64,000 bases of DNA from Gordionus sp. m RMFG-2023 (taxonomy: Eukaryota > Nematomorpha > Gordioida > Chordodea > Parachordodidae), in NCBI RefSeq assembly GCF_954871325.1, contig NC_088775.1, forward strand, positions 82,561,561 through 82,625,560. Direction: 5' to 3'. Position numbers and translations under genes: made by a program. How positions within the stretch are numbered: position 1 is the stretch's first letter; each line of letters starts with the position of its first letter. Shown piece by piece: positions 1-12,300 of this stretch. The notes under the pieces are model-generated. The model had not been told where the DNA came from. It was given only the letters and a program-made list of their open reading frames with translations, and did not search any database.

Positions 1-426
1 TTTTATTATAAATATGAATACTTCCAAAAGGCCTATCTTATATATTCCTTCATTTTTTAGGTATATAAATATTTAATTATATACAAATTTAATTAGTACA
101 TCTAAATTTTTCATCATCCATTTTGTTAATATTTTATAAATTATTATCTTAATTAACCTTTTGTTAATCATTCTTATTTCAATATAAAATTAATCACTAT
201 ATTTAATTATTTTATAAATTATTATCTTATATGTTAAAATGATTATTTTAATAATTAAATCACAGAAATTTATAAATTTATGAATCTAAATAAACTAAAT
301 TAGACATTAAATTTTTTTAAGAATTTATAAGAGGATACAATCCGAAAAACGTTGTGTTTAAAAAATTGGTTGTTATCAGATTTTTCTTGATATATTGATT
401 TTTCTGCATTATATATATATATATAC

Positions 427-1802
427 TAGTGATGATAAAAGTTACTTTTGAAACATAACTAGTTACAGTTACTAGTTACATTGGCAAAAACATAACTAGT
501 TACAGTTACTAGTTACATTTTTACAAAAGTAACTAGTTATTAGTTACAGTTATTTTCTAAAGTAACTAGTTACTTACTTTATACATCATTAATATACGCA
601 TTATTTATTTATTGAATGAATTTATTTAATATAAAAAAAATTAGGATAAACAAAGTATAATCAGTTATTTAAAATAATATACAATTTATTTATATAAAAA
701 AATATCGCAAAATTGAATATTTACATCGAATATAAAAATATATATTTACATTAAAAAAAAACATTTATTTTTCATAAAAATTAGAATCTAATAAATGTTT
801 ATTTGCTTTTAACATCAAATTAATTTCAAAGTTATTATCTAGGAGACGTGCCCGTTTATCTCCAAAAATGAGCTCACCTAGACTGAACAAGCGCTCTACG
901 GGAGCACTTGATGTTAGTACAACATTATATTTAATAAAGAGTAATTTTAACTTTGGAAAATCGTTATATAAAGAAAAAGTGTTGTTATTAGATTTGATAA
1001 AGTTTTCTATAAGTTCATTATCTAGAATATTTTGGCGCTTTAGGTCAAAAAATTCAACTACATCAATGTTAGTTTTGAGCATGATTCATTCGTCTGGGAT
1101 TCACTTTGAGGTATTAAGGTATTTATTAAATTTAAAATTTCCTCCTTTTTTGCCATATTCCTTTCTTGCCTAATCCAAGGCCAGTCAGTTTTAAATAAAG
1201 GGTGAAGAATTGCAGCAATGATGTTGTTATTATCATAAAGATTATTAAACCTATAACATGATATTTTTGTTAGACTTGGTTCTTGTAAGTAATGATTAAT
1301 AATTTAATATTAAATTCTAAAATAATCTGTCTTTGTTTTTCCTTATACTAAATTTAAATTTTTTTTTATTACGTATGATATGAAGTTCCAATGCTTGTTA
1401 CTTGACGGAAAAAAATATATTGTGTTACATTTGTAAATAAATATAATATTAAAATTTATTAAATTACTTGAATTTGCTTACAAAATTATGAAACCCAGCA
1501 GCAATATAACAATTTAAGAAAAGAAAATCAATTTGAACGGGAAATTATAACAATCAGACATTTTCACAAAATTTTAAAAAATTTAATTTAAAAAATAAAT
1601 TTAATTTAAAATTAATTTATCACAACATATTAAAAATAAAATTAATTATTTGAATATATCTTTAAAAGTAACTAGTTACTTTTGGCAGTTACATTTCAAA
1701 AATTATAACTAGTTACAGTTACTAGTTACAATTTTAAAAATATAACTAGTTACAGTTATTTTTTAGCCAAAATGTTTATAACTAGTTACCTTAACATCAC
1801 TA
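427..1802 (-). mobile_element. hAT-like DNA transposon, internally deleted, with intact ends and TSD
   Basis: The ends are imperfect inverted repeats: TAGTGATGATAAAAGTTAC on the left and, in reverse complement, TAGTGATGTTAAGGTAAC on the right. An 8-bp target-site duplication, atatatac, lies at 419-426 and 1803-1810, which is the hAT signature. Both subterminal regions (about 430-570 and 1660-1795) are packed with repeats of the palindrome AACTAGTT and of TAACTAGTTAC, the kind of array that hAT transposases bind. The interior codes on the minus strand for the last ~100 residues of a hAT transposase only. At about 1.4 kb it is too short for a full transposase, so it is a deletion derivative. 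Confidence 0.9.
765..1082 (-). pseudogene. hAT transposase C-terminal dimerisation fragment
   Basis: This 105-residue open frame reads through the hAT family C-terminal dimerisation region. The diagnostic stretch is LTSSAPVERLFSLGELIF followed by KRARLLDNNFEINLMLKANK, matching the usual hAT pattern in which a serine-rich segment precedes ERLFS and a later N-rich helix. The DDE catalytic core and the BED zinc finger are absent, so it cannot be an active transposase. It sits inside the element at 427-1802 and reads away from that element's right end, as expected for the element's own remnant gene. Confidence 0.85.
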
Positions 1803-1914
1803 ATATATACTATATGTATGTTTCTATTTTATCTTACAAATAAAATTTGTTTATCTTACTTCGTGTTAAATTTTACAAAATAAATTTAATATTCGATCTT
1901 TTTTATTTATGGTT

Positions 1915-2005
1915 AAATAAAATTTTCGAATCGAATAATTATTTTATTATTCGTACGAATACGAATAATTCTACTATTCGATTCGAATTTTTGTAGGTCT
2001 AATGA
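1915..2005. repeat. Orphan TTCGA-rich transposon end
   Basis: The stretch is built from ATTCG and CGAAT words and ends with a GAATTTTTGTAGGTCTAA-like edge. The same arrangement of CGAAT repeats beside a TAGGCCTA-type edge forms both ends of the large inverted-repeat element at 53128-56034. I see no partner end nearby, so it looks like a single surviving terminus of that family. Confidence 0.5.
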
Positions 2006-2009
2006 CAAG

Positions 2010-3316
2010 TTATTAATTTTTCTCAAAAATATAATAAATCATATAAAATTAAGTTTATTACATTTCAACGAGTGGTTGTTTTTCGAAATCCTTTGAAACA
2101 TTCATATCACTTTAATATGGAAATTATAAATCCCTCATATAATTTAATGTAACTTTCATAATTATTTATGAGGGATGTATCTGCTTCAGAAGTGAAAATT
2201 ACAATAAAACAATACCCTCACATAAATTTTAATCTAAGGATAGAATTAGTTTATTGGAAATAGGTAGTTACTGCAAAGTATTTATTATATTTGGGCCATG
2301 GTAATGTTAATTCATATTCATCTGTTTGAATTTTCAGAATCAAATGATGATGAAATAAATTCATGATTACTCTAATCTATAAAATAAATTAATAAACTAT
2401 ACTATAGGACAGAAATAGTGGCTGGTGATAAAAATTAAATGCTAAATAAAAAATAACTCTTTTTTCTTAAAAAATTCGGATTAATATCGAATTAATATTT
2501 TTTTATTTTCAAATGAATAAAAATTAGAATATTCCAAAATTGAAGGAACGTAAAAAAACAAACGAGTTAAAGTTGATCAAAAAAAAAGGAACGCCGTTCA
2601 TCATTATTTTTTTTAAAAAAACCCGCTTTTGTTTACAACATTACAAATTTGTAATATTTTGTTCAATAAAAAAAACAATGGTGTCCAATTTAATTTTAAC
2701 CACTTAGCCTTGGTGCATAGCCATTTTATCCTGAGTATAGGGTGAAATAAAAAAAAATGTCGAATTAATCATACTCTCCTAGAGATTTGTAGATTTATCT
2801 TTTTATTTTGGAGGTGAGAAATTGAACAACATATCTGATATAAAATTTGTTTGTTTGTTTTTTTATGATGAAATATATAAAATACTGATCGTTTTACCCC
2901 AGTTCTCTCTTTGACCTTAAACTTTAGTAAATATAAATATTTTTGCGAAAGAGAAAAATTGGGTTGAACAAATAGGGTTTAGCAAACAAACTGATTTATA
3001 AATATTACTTAAAAAAACTCTAAACTTGGAGGTTATGTAAATATTTTATATAAATTTCTGGAACGTTTAACATTTTTACCGGCAAAAAAAAGAAGAATTT
3101 TGATAAATATATTAAACAATAACAAAAACTAGTTTTAAGCAGCTTTGCTAAGGGAATTGGCAAATAAAATAAGAATATTATAAATTCCCAGGTCAAGTTA
3201 TTCAAAACTCCATTATCATAATTGAAAAATTTAATACTTATTAATTGTAATTTTTTTTGAATTGTTAAATAATTTACTCTTTGTTTTAATATAAAAATTA
3301 ACTTAATTAAAATTTT
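2010..3316. other. AT-rich intergenic stretch, nothing recognised
   Basis: I see no open frame of useful length, no RNA gene and no clear repeat here. It would include the promoter of the possible gene starting at 3317, but no core element stands out against the AT-rich background. Confidence 0.5.
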
Positions 3317-6300
3317 ATGATGAATAAACTTTTACCTATTTTCCTCCTGCTATCTTTGGCATTGACTTTCTGCAAGATTGATGGTGAGTGAATAAAATAA
3401 ATTATACCATTAATATTTTCCATTTTACCTCTAAAATGAGTAATAAAAATTTAATAACAAGTTTTTTTTATCAATTAAAGTGTATTTAAAAATAAACAGC
3501 ATTCTCAGCGAAGAGAATGAAAGAATGATGCTCTTTCAGTTTCAATATTAAATATTAAAATCAAATAGCAATCTAAAGACCTTAACAATTGACATATCTC
3601 ATATATTTTCATTTTAAAAAAACTTTTATTAATATATTATGTTTAAATTACTTTTATTTTAAAAAAATAATTAATTTTATAGCTGCAGAAGGAGAAGGTA
3701 ATTTACAATTATAAAATTTATAAGTCGTGAGACCTATCCATTAAGGATTCATATTAACTCTATTTCAAATATAGTTCATTGAGGGCGATTTATAATTTTC
3801 AAAAATCTAAATCGACCATAAGTGTCTACATAGATTACCCATTCTGTCAATTTCAAACAATTTTGCAGTTGACGTTTGAATCATTCTAAATTTATATATA
3901 TTATTATATAGATTTTTCATATAAATTATAAAAATACAGAAAAGTTTTTAGGGTTAAAATTGTCTAAAAATAAATGATTTAAATAATTGTGGGATTCTAA
4001 ATTTCTATATATTCCATACCCAGCTACGAGTCTATGGGAACTGGATTGGGCTATTACATTTTTGAAAATTTATAATCGTATACAAATTTCTTAAAATCAA
4101 TAGTACTATGAAAAATATTTCTGAGCAATTAGTCAACTAGTTTTGAGCGTCTCATATATTTTTCTAAGGAATTCATTTTTTAATATTTCATTTTTTACCT
4201 GAGCATTTAGTATTTTTTCTGGGATAATAAGATTTTTATTTGAGCATACGAAATAATTTTGAGCATTCACTATTTTTTCTGAGCATTAAGTATATATTCT
4301 GAGCGTTTGAAAATTTGTTTTTCATTAACATTTCAATTTTGATTCTTGGCGATTAAATAGGAGCCAAAATATAATTGTTTATATATATTTTTTTATTTTA
4401 TTAAATTTAATTCTGCGTATAATGATAGTGCGTATTTTTATCCGATTGGAATGAGATAACAAAAGGGATATCCTAATTAAGGCAGATCTCTCACCATGTT
4501 CTCATAATAGATTTTTCGAGCATATTTGATTTCTAGCTTTAATCATAAAACATTTGTTTTAAGCAGGGTTTCTCAAAATAACAATAAAAACCATAATTTT
4601 GTTATTTGTATTATAAATGTTTTTTTCAAGCCTTAATTTTGGACTATGGAGAACTCAGTATGTATCAAATCACTATTTTTAAAATTTTTTAAAAATTTTC
4701 AAAGTTAGCATTTTGAAACAAATATAACGATAAATTGTTCACTTAAAAGCCAAGCACCATTGGGGTTTTTAAAAAAAAAATATAAAATATCCTTTACAGA
4801 TTTTAGGTTGTCAAATAATAGATCAAAACGAGAACTAATCAATAGCAATATACATTTTACAGCTATTATCCTTATTATTTTAAATAACCTACCCTTTCGC
4901 GCCTGGAATATTTCCCATGAACAAAAAATACTTGTACTTTGATATAATAAAATAATGATTTTGACATTTTGATATAATAAAATAATGATTTTGACAGGTT
5001 AATGATAAAATATGAAATAATATATATTGTTTTATAAATTAATATCTCTAAGTACCAACCATTAGTTTCTTTAAATATAAAAATTAATTGATTAAAAATT
5101 TTGATGACAAATGATCTCGCTGGGCGCGAAAGGGTTCTCTGTTATGTTAATTTCAAATTTAAAAATGATTTTTTTTTCAGATAATTAGAACCAAGACCCT
5201 TAAACTGTCAAAAATAGCCCAACCTATTTTTTAAAATTAATATTGGATCCAATTAGGATCTATCCAAGGATAATGATCCATTTTAAATATTTGATGCAAG
5301 TCCGGATTTTTCCGAGTGGTTTTGCATGTCACCAATTCAAATGACATGGCAAAAGATTTGGAAGAAAGGGATTTTATTTGAATTATTTTATCTTTCATCA
5401 TTTATCCTAGGTATATTTATCGATTTGATAACATCAATTCACAAATCAAAAATTATATTCAATAAAAAAAATGGCATTCATTTTCTTATTATCATCACGT
5501 AAATGATATACTTTTGAAAAAAATTTTTTTTTATAAGTTTATAAAAGACTTAATAACAGTGGCGTACCCCCCCCCCCCCCTCCATGAAAAATGAAAAAAA
5601 AATGAAAATTTTATTTTTTAAATTTTTAAATTTTTAAATTTTAAATTTTAATTTAATAAAATAAATAATAATAAATATACACATTTGATTATTTTTATAT
5701 TTTATTAAATAAATTTTATATTATTTTGCATTTCATAAAAGTTGTCTAGTTTGTCATATTCCATTTTATAAAAATATATATTTCTCATTTTCAATATGAA
5801 AAAACAATCATCAAGCAAGGAAAAAGATTCAGCAGATGCCGAAAATCTTTTGCAGGCTATTATTAAGCCACAGTTTTTAATTTCAATTCAATGTGTTTAT
5901 TTTTTATTTATTTATACTATGATTTTAGCAAAATGCTACAAAAAATTGATTTGGATTTAAGGGAGATTGTGAATAGAGCAAAGGATATTGTTAAAATATT
6001 AACTAATATCAGAGAGAATGTGGATGAAAAATTTCATGAAATATATGAAAAAGTAAAGGAGATTGCTAATATGTTTGGAATTGAAATTTTTAAACCTAGA
6101 GTAGTCTCTAGACAATCCAATCGATCAAATATTGATGCATCTACGATTGAGGATTTTTATAAAATAAACATTTTTATTCCCCTTATTGATACAATTTCAA
6201 TTAAAAGAAAGATTTATTAGTCATAAAAAAGCTTTTATTTTCTTTTGCCGGTTGAGTCTAAACTGTTGATTACACTTGAAACACGAGACGATATTTAAAA

Positions 6301-9300
6301 AATCTCAGAGTTTTATACTGATGATTTAGTAGGTTCATATGATAAGTTACTTTGTGATGTCGAATTTTGGTATAAAAATCTTGACAGAATAGGGTATTCT
6401 TTGAGACCAAAAAATGCTCTGCAGGCCCTTTCCATGTGTAATTGCATTTTAGATTCTCTGCCTAATATCAAACATTATTATTTATTTTAGCTACCTTGCC
6501 AATTAGTACCTGCACTAATGAAAGGTCTTTTTCAACTTTAAAAAGGTTAAAAACCTATTTAAGAAACACAACCGGTGAAAAACGTTTAAATGAATTAGCC
6601 CTATTGAATATTTATAAGGAGATTATTTTAGATAAAAATTTGATTCTAGATGAATTAGCAAAATCTCAGAGAAAAGTAGATCTCTCTTTTTAAATTTAAA
6701 TCAAAAAATAGCAATAAAATTTTATTAGTTTTAATATATAATCAATTATTTTTTGTAAAAAAAGTATTATTTATAAGATAATATCATCATATTTTTTTAA
6801 ATACCATTATTTGCATAAGAATTACACATATTTTATATAATTGTAAAAAATTACTTTTTTTTAAATAGTGTCTTTATACATTATAATTTTTAATATTAAA
6901 ATCTGTATTATATAAAATATCAACATTTTGAAAATATTTTAATTAATAAAAATATATACATGATTTAAATAAAAGAATGTAAAATATATAATTAAATACC
7001 CTAAAATTTTGTTATATGAAAATATAAAACAATTTTAACAAATCCAAAAATATAAGCAATTAAGTATTCAAAAAAAATAGGAGGTTTGGGGGGCGAAGCC
7101 CCCAAAAAATTTTTAAACCCCCCCCATGATAAAATCCTGGCTACGCCACTGCTTTATAAGTTTAAAATACTACTTCATAGGTTTGAAATTGTTACTTTTA
7201 CGAATTGGAATACTATTTTAGACCTTTAAATAATTGTATTAAGTGAACATTATAATCCTATACTAACTATACTATATTCTTAATTTTTATTATTTTTTTT
7301 CATATTTATATCAAAATAGCAAGGAGATATCTCCAATTAGGTAAATTTATATTTCCTTGAGAATTCGTACAAACAAACTAAGAAATAAAATGTAGCCAAG
7401 AAAAATATTTAAAAAAAAATTATATTAATTAAATAAGCAAACAATCAAAAATAAGCTATTTCAATTTTTCATTGGCTTAGTAATGTATATATGATTTATT
7501 TTCTTTATAAATTTTTAATTTAAATAGCTAGAGACATTATAAATAGGACCAGTAAATATACGTATTTTTATATCATATAAATTTTGAAATCTTTAGATTA
7601 TTTTTTAGAATTATATACCCTCTGGCAATTTAAATAAGAGATTATAAGCCGCTAATTTTGTAACATTTGCTTTATTACCACATAATATCTCTGTAAATGA
7701 TTCTTATTCCTAAAAAGAACTTAGTTTGACAAATAGTTTAAAATTTTATCACAATAGCTTCATTTCTCTTAAATTATTATTTATTATTAACGAAGAACAG
7801 CACAGCCTGATAGAATTTGTTTCACAATGATTATAATAGAATATCATATACTCGTAACACTTTCAAAATTTGGACTTATGAATTCTAAGGTTTTAAGAAA
7901 TAACAATTTAGACAAAATATGTTTATTTTAAAACTTATTTCTTAGAAAAGTGACTGCTCATTTTGAGAAGAGAGAAATTTTAATCATGGATATCCAGAGT
8001 TAAATCTTGCATGCATTAGCAAAATATATATATAAGATTAATATGTCAATATTGCCAGATGTAATATGAGAAGATAACAGGGTTTATAATAGTCTTTTTT
8101 ATATCAGGAAATAGCAAGTTTAAATATTATATTTCTCAAAGTGGCATCATAATATCAAATTTTAGTATGGTTTATATTTGTCATATTTCAAATTGGTCAA
8201 ATGTTTTTTTTTACATTTTTGTTTTAAAATTAAATAAATATTTTGATATCGTCTGCTGGAGTCAGATTTTTTTTATTTTAATAAGAATCAAAAAATATAA
8301 AATTGTGCACCAAACCGAAAGCCATATTCATAAGGCCATTAAATAAGGGTAATCTATTCTTTCTTTCAGAAAGTTGCGGATATTTTTGATTAGGACATGA
8401 TCAAGTTTAACGACAAGAACCGTTTTACTTTACATCGATTAATATGTTCTTGGACTATAAAAATTTGCAAAAATATACAATATAGAAGATGTTATTTATT
8501 ATCTATAAAAGAACAATTAAGAACGAAATCCTTTATATTTTTGAATATGCAAATTATTTTATAACTTACCGACAATGCCAATATGAACGGCCAGGACCAG
8601 TTTTTTTTCTGAAACCAACCTTTTGGGTTTAGAATGAAGGTTAGCCAGATATAGTTACAGTTAAAAGGTTCCTAAAAAATTATTTTTTTATATTTTAATT
8701 GAATTATTATCATGAACATTAACTTTCCTTTCACTTGAAATAAATATAATAGACTTTTTAATTTTGCATTTTTGATTAATGGTATAAATCGAAATAATAT
8801 TATATTTTAAAACAAACTAATTTTTATGGTATATACTATATATACAACGAATATTTTTTTTTTTGATTTTTAAAATGATGCCATTTATTAAATAAAAATA
8901 TTTCATTAAAAGTTGATTGAGAGCTTTTTTTTAAAATGAAAACTGGGATGCGAATTTATGAAAAATTTATGGAACAACTGTTTTTGTTGATATCAAAGGT
9001 CATCGAAGGTTGCAATAATAATGTTAATCACCTTGCAGGGAACAATTTTAGAACACTGTTGAATAATTGAGCATTGATTAGAATCTATAGTATGCCAAAA
9101 GACACATTCTTTAACCCTGCATAGAATTAGGCAATTTAAACTGAGTTGGTCACTTTAACATAATATAACATAATATTTGGAAGAACGTGGCTAATCAACT
9201 CATCAATAAATTTAGTTAATATTAAAAAAAACTCAAGGCCCAAATAATTTTGAATAATTTCTACTTTGTCCTGGTATCTTTCAAAGCCTGAATTGGTCTT

Positions 9301-12300
9301 GAGTCTATTGTTTCGCCCATCATTGAATTAACTGCGTTACTTATTTCCCTTAATAATTTTTCCCGAAAAGAATAGTATGATAATTAGGTAAAAATCAACT
9401 CCAATGAAAATAATACATGTACACTGTTGACAATCGAGTCATTAGTTACGAAGTAAATAATACACAAGCGGATTATTACAATCAAGTATTATATCGTTAT
9501 TTCTTCTTAAGTAAAAGCATTATTAAAATCTGGGCCAACAGAATTAGGGATCGAATTAAGTTCTTTAACTATTTTTTTTTATTAAACACTAAGGAATAAT
9601 TAATATTTAAAATCTCCTACAATTAATTACATAAAAGTACATAACTAAAATGACTAAACAGATCACATTAAAAATATCATTATAATTGTTATGTTTACGC
9701 TAGTGTATTATGGTTTGTCTAAAATTCTAGCATAAAATATATTTAAAAGCTCATGATAATTTTTGTCTTAACTGACATTTTGCATTTTTATTAAAAGCAA
9801 TTATTTTTTATCAGTATCTATTACTATATATTATATAATATTCATCGAGCTATCTTGAGATATATTTTGATAAATTTTAATGGATTTATTAATAATAATT
9901 AACTATGTTAAACCATATACAATTTTATATAGAAACAGATGGTGAAATAGGTTTATATATATATTGTCTAGAATATTGTTTATGTTTTAATTTCAAAAAT
10001 TGAATGATTTATAAAATAATAATTTTCTAAGAGAACATTGAAGTTATATTTAAGTTGCATTTGATTTATACAATAAATTATTTGACTAATTTAGAAATTC
10101 GTACATTGTTCATAATAAATAAGTTCAGATAATTGTTTATATTATTTATAATATTTTATTGGAAAAAAAAGATTTATAAAGTGATTAACAATATTTAGCT
10201 TAAATATTTAAAAAAAGTGGTTACGATTGTTAGAAGGTTTGTGAGCGAGCTAAGGGAATAATGGGTCTATTATATATATTAAGCAATAACTTTCTGTGCC
10301 AACCAGAATGGATATATATTAAATATCCTAAAATATTATACAATTGCATTGAGTATAGTACAAAATAGCGATTTTTTTATTAATATGGTTCATTTGCGTC
10401 AGGGAATTGTTGATATAATGATCTTATACCATAGTCAGGCATTAGCTTCATTTGTTAGTGATTGAGCATCATTGTCCGAATATAAGCTGTTATAATCTTC
10501 TAAGGTATTGAGGCATTAGCTTGTTTCCCCACGACTTTTTTGAACATCATCGCCTAAATGTATTTAAGCTGTTCCCATAAGGAATGCGACATTTTTATCA
10601 ATAGCAGGACGCCCATCTTGAAATAGATTGCTTGAGGAAGTAAAGAAAACTGGAGGGAAAAACTTGGACATGTTGTCAGCTAATTAATAAATTTAATTGT
10701 GAAAGATGCCAGCTTAATATGACTAAATGAATAAATAAGATAAAATCAATTAAATAATTTATTTTATAATATTTAAAATTCTATTATCTTTGAGTAAAAA
10801 AAATGCAAATATCGCTCAAAATAATATGTCATACGTTGTCGATGTAAACGATTGGTATAATTTTCGTAGAGTTTAATAAAGCATATTAATATGAGGAAAC
10901 CATTCTCACTAAATTTTCAAGCTAGCTTGGATACGATTATAGCTAATTGATTCTGTTATTGTTACCAATTGATTTTTATAACTTTTTTCATATGGAATTT
11001 CTGATTTATCTACATGAAATGAAAACCGAAATAGTTAAATTTAAAAATATCATAATAATTAAAACTTTATTGAGCAATGACCAATATAAAATATAACAGG
11101 AGGATGGTTACAAATATTTTAAAAAGTTATAAGATATTATATATAATAAATGTGACTAAATAATTTGAAAGGATGAGTATAGGGAATTCCAAGAATGACT
11201 TAATATAAAAGAATGTGAAGGTACATCACCCGAAGGAGGAATGAATGCATAAGAGCAAAAAATCTCCAAGGTGCTCATTTGGCGGAGAAGAGAATTCTTT
11301 ATCGTGATCTCCGGCATTGGTAGTTATTTTTTTCCTTAAAAATTTGATTTAATGAAAAGCCTCATCGCCGATAATTTTTAAAGTATATTGATGGTTATGG
11401 TATATTTATAATATATTTGATAATAGTTATCAATATTTATAAACATGTTATATTTGATTGATTTAGCTAGTGAAAGAGAGTTTTTAAGTAAATTTACGAA
11501 TAAAATAAATTTAATATAAATTGTATTTGTAAAATATTTTATTTAATTAATCAATATATTTTTGCAAACTATGATTTTGATATATTTCTCAATCAATTTA
11601 TTAAATATATTTACAAGCATCGTCAAATTTATTTTAATATTTTAACTTAATTTTTTTTATTCACGCATGATTTAATAGTGAGATGCGATATAGCAAGTGA
11701 CAATAATTTATAATGTCTAATATTATTGTAATAATGGTTATGTAAAAAAATCCGAATTCTTTTAAAGAAAGGAGTAAAATTTCGAGATTGGTTTAACTTT
11801 AATGTACATGTTACGGTTAATATACAAACCTATATAGTTAATTCTCTTTGGTATATATATTTTTAAAATTATCATACATTTTTGTATAAAATCAGAAGAA
11901 GACATTGATGTTTATAAAAAAAGCTTTTGATTTTATTGCAGCATGAATATTAATTTATGTGATTGTGTAATGTATATTACTAAATTTTCAAAAATATTAT
12001 TTAAAAATATGTGATAAAAATGTGAGTTTGTTGAAGAAATTTATTGTATAAAAAAAGGTGAGTTTGTTGTATCATAAATATTAATTATACTTGTTATTGA
12101 GATTGATTAATAATTAAAAAAAATATTTATCACAAGGATAAAGTAACTTTATGTATGTAAAGACTTGATTATTTATAATGTATATTGTTTAATGATTAAA
12201 ATTTTTTGGAATCTGTTATAGGTATACTGATGCTTTATTATTGATTACTAATATTGTTCTAATTTACTAGTTGAAGAATTTAAAGCACCGATGTTTTTAT